In this document: one piece after another, positions 19,695 to 28,964 of the stretch
How the letters are laid out: each line of letters starts with the position of its first letter
Numbering within the stretch: the stretch's first letter is position 1
Source: Betaproteobacteria bacterium
GTDB lineage: Bacteria; Pseudomonadota; Gammaproteobacteria; Burkholderiales; CAIKXV01
Direction: 5' to 3'
Assembly: GCA_947458265.1 (NCBI GenBank)
Contig: CANGYF010000012.1
Location: 62,001-126,000 of the forward strand
Length of the DNA: 64,000 nt
Notes under the pieces: model-generated
The model's input: the letters and a program-made list of their open reading frames with translations, nothing else
Database searches by the model: none
What the model was told of the DNA's origin: nothing
Translations under genes and position numbers: made by a program

Positions 19695-19943
19695 TCAGCC
19701 CGCAGGCTGCGCTACGGATCGGCTGCGTCGCGCGGCCACGCGTTCGAGCACTGCCCGCTGCTCTTCGGCGGTGTAGATCGACCAGTGGGCGATCTCGTCG
19801 AGCGAGCGCAGGCAGCCGCTGCAGGCGTCGAGGGTCTTGTCGTAGAGGCAGACCAGCACGCAGGGCGATGCTACCGGCGCCTCGGCATCCGCCGCATCGG
19901 CAGTCCCGGGAAACGATCGGGAAGTCGGGAGCGTCACGGTCAT
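19695..19943 (-). CDS. DUF1289 domain-containing Fe-S-type cysteine protein
   Basis: An 82-residue protein whose core matches DUF1289: SPCVLVCLYDKTLDACSGCLRSLDEIAHWSIYTAEEQRAVLERV. Four cysteines in the spacing CxxxC...CxxC suggest a metal or Fe-S site; family function is unknown. ATG 19943 gives a 30-residue non-conserved leader; ATG 19994 would add 17 Arg-rich residues. It lies 151 bases downstream of the HMG-CoA lyase gene. Confidence 0.82.
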   Translation of the reverse strand: MTVTLPTSRSFPGTADAADAEAPVASPCVLVCLYDKTLDACSGCLRSLDEIAHWSIYTAEEQRAVLERVAARRSRSVAQPAG

Positions 19944-20094
19944 GGCCTCGGTGTCCTGCAGTCGGGAAGCGCGCCTGCGGCGCGTCGGGGTCATATTGTC
20001 GGGCATGCCGCGCTGCAGCGCCAGCCTGCGCCGCAGGGCGCCGCCACGCCACCGCCAGCCGCACGCCAGCTGCGTCGGAGCCGACGGCACGCGA

Positions 20095-21060
20095 TCAAGA
20101 AGGCGCCTGGCTGCGTTCGCGCTCGGCCAGACGCGCGCGCGCCGCGCGCGATCCCGTCCGGCGCCCCAGTGCCTCGCTGATGAAGCAGCCGGCATCGACC
20201 AGCCGGTCGAAATCGACGCCGGTCTCGATGCCCATGCCGTGCAGCATCCAGACCACGTCCTCGGTCGCGACATTGCCGGTTGCACCGGGCGAATACGGGC
20301 AACCGCCGAGACCGGCCACCGATGCATCGACCGTCGCCACACCGTGCTCGAGCATCGCGAGCGTATTGGCCAGCCCCTGTCCCCAGGTGTCGTGGAAATG
20401 TCCGGCCAGCCGCGCGGCCGGCACCTGAGCGATCAGCAGATCGAACAACCGGTGCACGGACCCCGCCGTGCCGATGCCGGTGGTGTCGCCGATCGACACC
20501 TCGTAGCAGCCGAGGTCGAGCAACCGGCGCGTCACGTCGAGCACGCGCGCGGCGGCCACCTCGCCTTCGTAAGGACAGCCGAACGCCACCGAGACGTATC
20601 CGCGCACCCGCCAGCCCTGCGCAAGCGCGGCGCGGGTGACCTCGGCGAATCGCGCAAGCCCTTCGTCGATGGTGCAGTGGGTGTTCTTCAGCGAAAACGC
20701 CTCGCTGGCCGCCGAGAACACCGCGATCTCTTCCAGCGCGATGCCGCTTGCCTGCTGGTACGCAAGCGCGGTCTCGAGCCCCTTCATGTTCGGCACCAGC
20801 ACCGGAAACCGCGTGCCGGGCCGCCGCGCGATCGCCGACAGCACCTCGGCGGTCCCGGCCATCTGCGGCACCCATTTCGGCGACACGAACGCGCCCGACT
20901 CGACCATCGAGAGGCCGGCCGACGCGAGCCGGTCGATCAGTGCCACGCGCGTGGCCACCGGGATGCTGCCGGGCTCGTTCTGCAGCCCGTCGCGCGGCCC
21001 GACCTCGACCACGCGCACGGCAGCGGGCAGCAGGCCAACCCTGTTCGTGGCCACGCTCAT
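20095..21060 (-). CDS. Hydroxymethylglutaryl-CoA lyase
   Basis: A 321-residue TIM-barrel lyase that splits HMG-CoA to acetoacetate and acetyl-CoA, the last step of leucine breakdown. The catalytic RDGLQNE is at residues 23-29; metal ligands lie in GHFHDTWGQGLAN, and the glycine-rich loop with the catalytic Cys is GLGGCPYSPGATGN. Its ATG overlaps the stop of the enoyl-CoA hydratase gene upstream by four bases. In other betaproteobacteria the partner genes for isovaleryl-CoA dehydrogenase and methylcrotonyl-CoA carboxylase are adjacent; they are not in this window. Confidence 0.94.
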   Translation of the reverse strand: MSVATNRVGLLPAAVRVVEVGPRDGLQNEPGSIPVATRVALIDRLASAGLSMVESGAFVSPKWVPQMAGTAEVLSAIARRPGTRFPVLVPNMKGLETALAYQQASGIALEEIAVFSAASEAFSLKNTHCTIDEGLARFAEVTRAALAQGWRVRGYVSVAFGCPYEGEVAAARVLDVTRRLLDLGCYEVSIGDTTGIGTAGSVHRLFDLLIAQVPAARLAGHFHDTWGQGLANTLAMLEHGVATVDASVAGLGGCPYSPGATGNVATEDVVWMLHGMGIETGVDFDRLVDAGCFISEALGRRTGSRAARARLAERERSQAPS

Positions 21061-21872
21061 CGCTTCGCTTCGGCGACCCAGCGGGCGGTGCGCTTTTCCA
21101 GGAATGCGGTGACACCCTCGCGGCCTTCAGGGCTGGCGCGCAGCGCAGCGATCCGGCGCGCCGATTCCACGACAAGTGCCTCGTCGATCGGGCGCGCTGC
21201 CGCTTCGGCGACCCAGGCCTTGCACTCGGCCAGCGCACCCGGGCCACCGAGCAGCAGTTGCCCGGCCAGCGCATCGATCCTGGCATCGAGCGCCGCGGCC
21301 TCGACCACCTCGTGAACCAACCCGAGCCGGAGTGCCTCGGCTGCGTCGAACCTCTCCGCGGTGAGGCAGTAGCGCCGCGCCTGGCGCTCGCCGATGGCAG
21401 CCACGACATAGGGCGTGATGACGGCCGGGATCATGCCCAGCCGGACTTCCGTGAGGCAGAACGTGGCCTCGGGCGCCGCCACTGCGATATCGCAGCAGGC
21501 GACCAGCCCGAGGCCGCCGGCGAACGCCGACCCGTGCACACGCGCCAGGGTCGGCTTGCGAAACGTGTAGAGCACATGCATCAGCCGTGCCAGCCCCAGC
21601 GCATCCTCGACGTTCTGCGCCTCGGAGTAGCCAGCCATGCGCTGCATCCAGTTGAGGTTGGCGCCCGCGGAAAAACTCCGGCCGCTGGCCGCAAGCACGA
21701 CCACCCGCACCGCAGCATCGGCGTCCAGGTCGTGCAGCGCGCGGGTCAGCGCCGCGATCATCGCGTCGTCGAACGCGTTGTGTATTTCGGGCCGGTCCAG
21801 CGTCACCGTGGCGATGCCCCGGGCATCGGTGGCGACGGTGATGCCGGTCAGGGCGTCAGGTGATGGAGCCAT
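21057..21872 (-). CDS. Enoyl-CoA hydratase, probable methylglutaconyl-CoA hydratase
   Basis: A 271-residue crotonase. The CoA-binding/oxyanion segment reads GRSFSAGANLNWMQRM, and the NLNWM form with GSAFAGGLGLVACCDIAVA is typical of 3-methylglutaconyl-CoA hydratases (LiuC). GGAGGG lies eight bases before ATG 21872. It is coupled by ATGA to HMG-CoA lyase, which uses its product, so a leucine-degradation pair is a sound inference. A general short-chain enoyl-CoA hydratase is the alternative. Confidence 0.88.
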   Translation of the reverse strand: MAPSPDALTGITVATDARGIATVTLDRPEIHNAFDDAMIAALTRALHDLDADAAVRVVVLAASGRSFSAGANLNWMQRMAGYSEAQNVEDALGLARLMHVLYTFRKPTLARVHGSAFAGGLGLVACCDIAVAAPEATFCLTEVRLGMIPAVITPYVVAAIGERQARRYCLTAERFDAAEALRLGLVHEVVEAAALDARIDALAGQLLLGGPGALAECKAWVAEAAARPIDEALVVESARRIAALRASPEGREGVTAFLEKRTARWVAEAKR

Positions 21873-21972
21873 GGCGAATCCCTCCGGTAAGCCGGGATTG
21901 TGCCGCAGGCAGGGGCGTCGCGAAAACGCCAGGGCCCGCAGCGTATCCGCCTGGGACGCCCCTGGACCGCCG

Positions 21973-22950
21973 TCAATCAGCGAACTGACCCGCCTTGGCG
22001 ATGATCGGCCCCCACAAGGCGATCTCCTTCGCCAGGTGCGTACGCAACCCTTCGGGCGTCGCCAGCGCCGGAGCCACGCTGACAGCGCCGAACTCGGCGA
22101 TACGGGCATTGAACGACGCATCAGTGATGGTTGCGTTCAGTGCCTTGTTCAGGCGCTCGAGCACCGGCCGGGGCGTTCCCCGGGGGGCGTACAGCCCGTG
22201 CCAGACGTTGAGTTCGAAACCGCTCAGGCCCTGTTCGGCCAGGGTCGGCACATCGGGCAACTGCGTCAGGCGCTTCGGCGACGTGACCCCGATGGCGCGG
22301 ACCTTGCCCGCCTTGATCTGGCCGACCGTATTGCTGGTCTGGTCGCAGAGCAGATCCACCTGCCCGCCGAGCAGATCGCTCATGGCCGGCGCCGTCCCCT
22401 TGTAGGGGACGGTGGTGAGGTCGATACCGATCGAGCTCATGAACAACAGGCCACAGAGGTGCGAAGCAGCGCCCAGCCCGGCATTGGCGATTGTGGTCTT
22501 CTCGCGGTTGCTCTTGAGGTAGCCAATCAGGTCCTTCAGGCCGGTGACCGGCAGGTTCCCCCGCGTCAACAGGGTCATCGGCACATCCGCGACCTGGCCG
22601 ATCGGCTCGAGGTCTTTCAACGGATCGAAAGGCAGCCGCTTGTAGAGCGCCGGAGCGGTCGACATGCCGATGTGCATCAGCAGCACCGTGTAGCCATCGG
22701 GCGCGGCGCGTGCGACCTTGTTGACGCCGATGGTGCCACCGGCGCCAGGCGCGTTCTCGACCACGACGGTCTGCTTGAAGGTCGCCTGGAACTGCTGAGC
22801 GAGCAGTCGCGCCATCGTGTCGGTCGGTCCACCGGCCGCAAAGGGAACGACGACCGACACCGGGCGCGTCGGGTACTCCTGACCGCTGCTTACGGCGGAA
22901 AGCAGGCACAGGGAAAGCCCCACGGGCCAGGCGGCGATTTTCAGATTCAT
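21973..22950 (-). CDS. Bug-family (TctC-like) tripartite tricarboxylate receptor
   Basis: A 325-residue periplasmic receptor with a signal peptide of about 23 residues (LLSAVSSGQEYP). Family blocks are YPTRPVSVVVPFAAGGPTD, ENAPGAGGTIG, APDGYTVLL, TVPYKGTAPAMSDLLGGQVD and GKVRAIGVTSPKRL. GGAGGAG lies six bases before the ATG. No TctA or TctB gene accompanies it. It lies 100 bases upstream of the leucine-type hydratase on the same strand; no shared substrate can be claimed. Confidence 0.93.
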   Translation of the reverse strand: MNLKIAAWPVGLSLCLLSAVSSGQEYPTRPVSVVVPFAAGGPTDTMARLLAQQFQATFKQTVVVENAPGAGGTIGVNKVARAAPDGYTVLLMHIGMSTAPALYKRLPFDPLKDLEPIGQVADVPMTLLTRGNLPVTGLKDLIGYLKSNREKTTIANAGLGAASHLCGLLFMSSIGIDLTTVPYKGTAPAMSDLLGGQVDLLCDQTSNTVGQIKAGKVRAIGVTSPKRLTQLPDVPTLAEQGLSGFELNVWHGLYAPRGTPRPVLERLNKALNATITDASFNARIAEFGAVSVAPALATPEGLRTHLAKEIALWGPIIAKAGQFAD

Positions 22951-23079
22951 TGCGACTCCTCCGGTTTGAATGTCATCCGGACGCCACTCGTCTTCGCGCG
23001 CTGGCTCCGGGTCGATCCCTGAAAAGATCCACAGTCTATTACAGACCGGCCGCGTTCCCTGCTCCACCCGATCTGTTGT

Positions 23080-23718
23080 CTAGAACCGGCCGTCGGCCAG
23101 CCAGCGCTCGATCTGGTCGAGCCGGTCGTTGCCCCAGAACGGTTCGCCGTCGACGATGAAGTATGGAGAGCCGAACACGCCGCGCTCGATCGCGCACTGT
23201 GTCTCGGCGCGCGGGCGCTCCTTCGCCGCCGGGTCGGACAGGGCCTCTGCCAGGGCCGGGCCCGCAATGCCCATCTCCGCCGCCACCTCGACGGTGACCT
23301 GCGGACTGGAGATGTCCCGGCCGTCCGCAAAGTAGGCACGGAAAAGGGCCCGTGCCAGCCGGTTCGCCGTCTGCGGATCCTGCGCCGCCAGCCAGTAGAA
23401 CGCGCGGCAGGCGGCCTGTCCGCTGATCGGGAACTTCGACGGCTGCCGCCATGCGATGCCGTGGAAGCGAGCGGTGCGGGCGACGTCGATGCGGGCGTAG
23501 TCGCCCTTCATCGGCATGGACGGCAGCGGACGGCCGCCGCTGACCTCGAACACCAGCCCGAGCAGGATAGGCCGCCACTGCACCGCGCGTCCGTGCGCCT
23601 TCGCGATCGCATCGATGCGATGCGCCGCGAAGTAGCCGTAGGGGGACGAGAAGTCGAAGAAGAACTCGATCGGGCCGGCGGACGCGCCGCCGGCCTGGCC
23701 CGCCTCGCCGGAAGCCAT
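23080..23718 (-). CDS. 2-hydroxychromene-2-carboxylate isomerase-like protein (DsbA superfamily)
   Basis: A 212-residue thioredoxin-fold protein of the HCCA isomerase / kappa-GST group. The N-terminal FDFSSPYGYFAAHRIDAIA (residues 21-39) is the family signature, with the catalytic Ser at 24 or 25; GVFGSPYFIVDGEPFWGNDRLDQIERWL closes it. HCCA isomerase acts with glutathione in naphthalene degradation, but many relatives outside aromatic pathways have no known substrate. It follows the thiolase gene after two bases, so they are cotranscribed. Confidence 0.85.
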   Translation of the reverse strand: MASGEAGQAGGASAGPIEFFFDFSSPYGYFAAHRIDAIAKAHGRAVQWRPILLGLVFEVSGGRPLPSMPMKGDYARIDVARTARFHGIAWRQPSKFPISGQAACRAFYWLAAQDPQTANRLARALFRAYFADGRDISSPQVTVEVAAEMGIAGPALAEALSDPAAKERPRAETQCAIERGVFGSPYFIVDGEPFWGNDRLDQIERWLADGRF

Positions 23719-23720
23719 GC

Positions 23721-24902
23721 TCAGGCCAGTTCGATCGCCATCGCAACCGCCTCGCCGCCGCCGATGCACAGCGTGGCCATGCCGCGCTTGCCACCGCGCG
23801 CCTGCAGCGCCGACAGCAGCGTGACGACGATACGCGCACCGGAGGCGCCGATCGGATGGCCGAGCGCGCAGGCGCCGCCGTTCACGTTGACCTTCTCCTC
23901 GGGCAGCTTGAGGTCGTGGATCGCAGCCATGGTCACTACCGCGAACGCCTCGTTGACCTCGAACAGGTCCACGTTGTCGACCGACCAGCCGGTGGCGGCG
24001 AACAGTTTCTGCATCGCGCCGACCGGGGCGGTGGTGAACCACTGCGGCTCGTGCGAATGGCTGGCCTGGGCGACGATGGTCGCCAGCGGCTTCAGGCCGC
24101 GCTTCTCGGCCTCCGACTTGCGCATCATCACCAGCGCGGCGGCACCGTCGGAGATCGAACTGGAGTTGGCCGGGGTCACCGTACCGTCCTTCTTGAACAC
24201 CGGCTTGAGCGACGGGATCTTGTCGATCTTCGCCTTCAGCGGCTGCTCGTCGATCTTGATGACCGTCTCGCCCTTCGAGGTCTTGAGGGTGATCGGGGTG
24301 ATCTCGGCATCGAAGGCGCCGCCGTTGATGGCAGCCTGCGCGCGGGTGGTCGACTGGATCGCGAACCGGTCCTGCGCCTCGCGGCTGAACTGGTAGCGGG
24401 TCGCGGTCTCTTCCGCGAACACGCCCATCAGCTTGCCCTTGTCGTAGGCATCCTCGAGGCCGTCCAGGAACATCGAATCCTTGATCTCGCCATGGCCCAG
24501 CCGCATGCCGCCCCGTGCCTTGGGGATCAGGTAGGGGGCGTTGGTCATGCTTTCCATGCCGCCAGCCACCATCACCGAGGCGGAGCCGGCAAGCAGCTGG
24601 TCGCGCGCGAACATCATCGCCTGCATACCAGAGCCGCACATCTTGTTGATGGTGGTGCAGTGCGTGCCGATCGGCAGGGCGGCGCCGAGTGCTGCCTGGC
24701 GGGCCGGGGCCTGGCCCTGGCCGGACATCAGCACGTTGCCCATGATGACCTCGTCGACATCGGCGGCAGAAATGCCGGCGCGCTCGACCGCCGCCTTGAT
24801 CGCCGCGGCCCCAAGGACCGACGCAGTCACGTTCGAGAAATCGCCCTGGAACCCGCCCATGGGCGTGCGGGCGGCGCCGACGATGACGACTGGATCGTTC
24901 AT
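23721..24902 (-). CDS. Acetyl-CoA acetyltransferase (thiolase)
   Basis: A 393-residue thiolase. The acyl-accepting Cys89 lies in NKMCGSGM; GGACALGHPIGASG and ATLCIGGGEAVAM carry the other His and Cys. Size and residues fit biosynthetic acetoacetyl-CoA thiolases (PhaA/AtoB type). GAGGAG lies about eight bases before the ATG. It is divergent from phaC across 218 bases with overlapping promoter elements, so it may supply acetoacetyl-CoA to polyhydroxybutyrate synthesis; a degradative role is equally possible on sequence alone. Confidence 0.94.
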   Translation of the reverse strand: MNDPVVIVGAARTPMGGFQGDFSNVTASVLGAAAIKAAVERAGISAADVDEVIMGNVLMSGQGQAPARQAALGAALPIGTHCTTINKMCGSGMQAMMFARDQLLAGSASVMVAGGMESMTNAPYLIPKARGGMRLGHGEIKDSMFLDGLEDAYDKGKLMGVFAEETATRYQFSREAQDRFAIQSTTRAQAAINGGAFDAEITPITLKTSKGETVIKIDEQPLKAKIDKIPSLKPVFKKDGTVTPANSSSISDGAAALVMMRKSEAEKRGLKPLATIVAQASHSHEPQWFTTAPVGAMQKLFAATGWSVDNVDLFEVNEAFAVVTMAAIHDLKLPEEKVNVNGGACALGHPIGASGARIVVTLLSALQARGGKRGMATLCIGGGEAVAMAIELA

Positions 24903-24944
24903 GCAGATGCTCCTCGTTTGATTGTGGCCGCGCTGCGATGCGAT

Positions 24945-24973
24945 TTGTGCCATGCAGCAAGGGCGCCTAATAT
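24945..24973 (+). promoter_or_regulatory. Candidate sigma-70 promoter for phaC
   Basis: TTGTGC (24945-24950) and TAATAT (24968-24973) are separated by 17 bases, on the plus strand. Match is moderate (three and four of six). It would give a long 5' leader of about 140 bases before phaC. It overlaps a minus-strand candidate at 24969-24997. Confidence 0.35.
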
Positions 24974-24997
24974 ACGCCCCGTCGGGCTCCCGGACAA
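24969..24997 (-). promoter_or_regulatory. Candidate sigma-70 promoter for the thiolase gene
   Basis: On the minus strand TTGTCC (24997-24992) and TATATT (24974-24969) are 17 bases apart; the -10 matches five of six and the -35 four of six consensus bases. The predicted start lies about 60 bases before the thiolase ATG. Its -10 shares bases with the opposing phaC candidate. Confidence 0.45.
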
Positions 24998-25120
24998 CGA
25001 AGGCGGGGCCGCCCGGCCACGGCCGGCTGCCAGCCGATCGCAGGCAGCCGCACAGTTCGCGGCACCGGGCCGACCGCCCGCCGCCACCCGCTCCAGGACC
25101 GAGAGAAGGCAGGAACCACG

Positions 25121-27054
25121 ATGGCCGAATCCAGACCCACCGGCGCAGCCGGCAACCCCGCGGCGGGCGCGACTGCAGCGCCAGCGCCCGTCGACACCGC
25201 TGAGATGGCACGCCAGTTCACCGAACTCGCGCAGCGCAGTTCGCAGCTGGTGATGAGCTACTTCGAGCGCATGGCCAAGGAACCCGGCGCTCCGTCGATG
25301 GACGAGGCCGGCGTCGGACGCGCGTTCACCGAGGCGTTCCAGCAGATCTGGAGCGATCCGATGAAGCTGATGCAGCTGCAGATGAACATGTGGGGCGACT
25401 ACATGAACCTCTGGCAGTCGACCTGGCTGAAGGCGATGGGCATGTCGGTCGCGCCGGTGGCCGAGGCGGCCCGGGGCGACAAGCGGTTCAAGCACGAGGA
25501 CTGGGAAAACAACCTCGTGTTCAACTACCTGAAGCAGTCCTACCTGATTGCCGCCCGCCACACCCATGGCGCGATGACCGGCGTCGAGGGACTCGACGAG
25601 AACGCGCGCAAGAAGGTCGACTTCTTCACCCGCCAGTACATCGACGCACTGGCGCCGACCAACTTCGCGATGACCAACCCGGAAGTCCTGCGCGCGACAA
25701 TCGACACCGGCGGCCGCAACCTGCTCGCCGGCCTGGACAACCTGCTGGGCGACCTGGAGCGCAGCGGCGGCAGCCAGCTGCGCATCAGCATGACCGACCG
25801 CAGCCAGTTCAAGCTGGGCGAGAACATCGCGGTCACACCGGGCAAGGTCGTGTACCAGAACCCGCTGATGCAGCTGATCCAGTACACGCCCTCGACCGCG
25901 AAGGTGCTGAAGCGGCCGCTGCTGATCGTGCCGCCCTGGATCAACAAGTTCTACATCCTCGACCTGCGCGAGAAGAATTCGTTCATCAAGTGGGCGGTCG
26001 ACCAGGGCCACACCGTGTTCGTGATCTCCTGGGTGAACCCCGACGCGACCCTCGCCGACAAGGGCTTCGACGACTACCTGAAGCTCGGCCCGCTGGCCGC
26101 GCTCGACGCAGTGCGCGACATCACCGGCGAGCCGGATGCCAACGTGATCGGCTACTGCCTCGGCGGCACGCTGCTCGCGAGCGGGCTGGCCTGGCTGAAG
26201 GCGAAGGGCCAGGCCAAGCGGGTTGCCAGCGCGACCTTCTTCACCGCGATGATCGACTTCTCGGAGCCGGGTGAGCTCGGCGTGTTCATCGACGAGGAGC
26301 AGCTCGACAGCCTCGAACGCAAGATGGCGAAGCGTGGCTACCTCGAGGGCCACGAGATGGCGGCCACTTTCAACCTGATGCGCGCCAACGACCTGATCTG
26401 GTCGTTCGTCGTGAACAACTACCTGATGGGCAAGGATCCGTTCCCGTTCGACCTGCTCTACTGGAACTCCGACTCCACCCGCATGCCGGCGGCGATGCAC
26501 GGCTTCTACCTGCGCAACATGTACCTGAAGAACCTGCTGCGCCGGCCCGGCGGCATCACGCTCGACGGCGTGCCGATCGATGTCTCGAAGATCGAGACCC
26601 CGGCCTACTTCCTGTCGACGATCGAGGACCACATCGCGCCGTGGAAGTCGACCTATGTCGGCGCAGGCCTGCTCGCCGGCCCGGTGCAGTTCACGCTCGC
26701 CGGTTCCGGCCATATCGCCGGGGTGATCAACCCGCCGGCGGCGAAGAAGTACCAGCACTGGACCAGCCCTGCACCGCTGACCGCAGGCGCGGACGAATGG
26801 CTCGCACAGGCGCAGTCGCATGAGGGCTCATGGTGGCCGCACTGGCAGCAGTGGGTTTCGAGTGGCTTCGGCGGCGGTGAAGTCGATGCGCGCAAGCCCG
26901 GCAGCGCTTCGCATCCGGCGTTCGAAGATGCGCCCGGCTCGTACGTGAAGCAGGCGATCGAACCGGGCGCGCAGGCCAGTTCCGCGCCCGCTGCGCCTGC
27001 CGAACCTGCCGCGCCTGCGGCACCCGCTGCCCGGGCCGGCCGCAAGGTGAAATC

Positions 27055-27058
<4 letters not shown>
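25121..27058 (+). CDS. phaC: Class I poly(R)-hydroxyalkanoate synthase
   Basis: A 645-residue PHA synthase that polymerises (R)-3-hydroxyacyl-CoA into storage polyester at the granule surface. The lipase-like box GYCLGG has the nucleophile Cys346; Asp503 (STIEDHIAPW) and His531 (GSGHIAGVINPP) complete the triad. KHEDWENNLVFNYLKQSYL and PPWINKFYILDLREKNSFIKW are typical of class I enzymes. About 40 residues of Ala/Pro-rich tail follow the catalytic domain, longer than usual. AGGA precedes the ATG. The stop overlaps the next gene as ATGA. No phaB, phaR or phasin gene is in the window. Confidence 0.97.
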
Positions 27059-27906
<848 letters not shown>

Positions 27907-27943
27907 GCAGCCCGGCCCCGGCCGGCCTTTCGAGACGACACCG

Positions 27944-28738
27944 ATGATCCAGCCCAGCTACCAGAACCTGCGCCATGACCAGCCCGAGCCGGGCATCCAC
28001 CTGGTGACGATCGACCGGCCCAAGGCCCTCAATGCGCTGGACAGTGCGACGCTCGCGGAACTCGCCCGCGTGGTGGCCGGAGTGGCCGCAGACGCCGAGG
28101 CACGTGCGCTGCTTCTGACCGGCGGTGGTACGAAGGCCTTCGTGGCCGGCGCAGACATCTCGGAGATGCAGGCGCTGTCGCCGGAACAGGCACGCTCGTT
28201 TTCGTCCAGGGCCTCCCGGATGTTCCTGGACATGGAGGCGCTGCCGATACCGGTGATCGCGCTGGTCAACGGCTACGCGCTCGGCGGCGGCTGCGAACTG
28301 GCGCTGGCCTGCGACTGGATCGTCGCGGCGGACAACGCCGTCTTCGGGCAGCCGGAAGTCAACCTGGGCATTCCGCCCGGCTTCGGCGGAACGCAGCGGC
28401 TGCCACGCCGGATAGCACCAGGCAAGGCCATGGAACTGCTCGTGACCGGCCGCCAGGTGAGGGCAGACGAAGCCGTCGCCATCGGACTTGCGAACGAGAA
28501 GGTCGCCGCCGACGCCCTGCTCGCACGAGGCGTCGAACTCGCTCGTACGATCGCATCGAAGGGGCCATTCGCCGTGCGCCTGGTCAAGCAGGCCTGGCAG
28601 CGCGGCCAGTCGCTCGATCTGGCACAGGCCTGCGCGGTCGAATCCGACCTGTTCGGGCTGGCCTTCTCCACCGCCGACCAGAAGGAAGGGATGCGCGCGT
28701 TCATCGAGAAGCGCCCCCCGGTTTTCGGCGGCCGCTGA
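27944..28738 (+). CDS. Enoyl-CoA hydratase/isomerase (crotonase)
   Basis: A 264-residue crotonase-type hydratase. FVAGADISEMQ and GYALGGGCELALACDW form the CoA/oxyanion site, and both glutamates expected for water addition are present (GGCELALACD; FGQPEVNLGIPPGFGGTQRL). It follows the 3-hydroxyacyl-CoA dehydrogenase by 37 bases in the phaC operon, so it probably interconverts crotonyl-CoA and (S)-3-hydroxybutyryl-CoA. A hairpin with a T-run directly after the stop suggests it ends the transcript. Confidence 0.93.
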   Translation: MIQPSYQNLRHDQPEPGIHLVTIDRPKALNALDSATLAELARVVAGVAADAEARALLLTGGGTKAFVAGADISEMQALSPEQARSFSSRASRMFLDMEALPIPVIALVNGYALGGGCELALACDWIVAADNAVFGQPEVNLGIPPGFGGTQRLPRRIAPGKAMELLVTGRQVRADEAVAIGLANEKVAADALLARGVELARTIASKGPFAVRLVKQAWQRGQSLDLAQACAVESDLFGLAFSTADQKEGMRAFIEKRPPVFGGR

Positions 28739-28739
28739 A

Positions 28740-28784
28740 CGCGCGCCTGCGAGCACAGGCAGGCGCGCGCTGCACGGACTTTTT
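28740..28784 (+). terminator. Rho-independent terminator after the phaC operon
   Basis: An 11-bp stem (28740-28750 with 28759-28769; arm CGCGCGCCTGC-like, GC-only but for one A-T pair) with an eight-base loop begins two bases after the hydratase stop. TTTTT at 28780-28784 follows after ten bases. The distance from stem to T-run is longer than ideal. Confidence 0.6.
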
Positions 28785-28836
28785 CACGCTTCACAGCGGC
28801 AGAAAATCACGGCTCGACAGAGCCTTCTGCACGGCA

Positions 28837-28854
28837 TTGATCCAAACGGATCAA
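28837..28854. promoter_or_regulatory. Operator-like inverted repeat upstream of the PEP-CTERM gene
   Basis: TTGATCC (28837-28843) and GGATCAA (28848-28854) are perfect inverted copies around AAAC. The site is centred about 72 bases before the predicted start of transcription. The 8-base gap between TTGAT and ATCAA excludes an FNR box. The binding factor is unknown. Confidence 0.45.
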
Positions 28855-28869
28855 CAGGCCGGTTCATCC

Positions 28870-28883
28870 GTGAATTCCATCAC
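28870..28883. promoter_or_regulatory. CRP/FNR-family-like binding site (GTGA-N6-TCAC)
   Basis: GTGA (28870-28873) and TCAC (28880-28883) are exactly six bases apart, the core of a CRP site. The centre is at 28876.5; with the -10 below and a start near 28918 this is -41.5, the position of a class II activator site next to the -35 element. Regulator identity is inferred from the motif only. Confidence 0.5.
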
Positions 28884-28911
28884 TTGAGCGCGCGACGGTT
28901 TTCCCTATCCT
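28884..28911 (+). promoter_or_regulatory. Candidate promoter of the PEP-CTERM gene
   Basis: TTGAGC (28884-28889) and TATCCT (28906-28911), 16 bases apart, each match four of six consensus positions. The weak match suits an activator-dependent promoter, and a CRP-like site abuts the -35. Confidence 0.45.
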
Positions 28912-28964
28912 CGGACCCGAACTGGAAGCTTCTCCCGCTTCCAACCACCGGACCTGGGAACAAG

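Noticed and set aside
23080-23718. HCCA isomerase as evidence of naphthalene degradation
   Set aside because: No ring dioxygenase or other nah genes are present; relatives of this family occur widely without aromatic pathways.
24920-24960. Sigma-54 promoter (TGGCAC on the minus strand) before the thiolase gene
   Set aside because: The GG-to-GC distance is eight bases where ten are required, so the element does not fit.
28837-28854. FNR/ANR box upstream of the PEP-CTERM gene
   Set aside because: TTGAT and ATCAA are separated by eight bases, not four; it is kept only as an unassigned inverted repeat.
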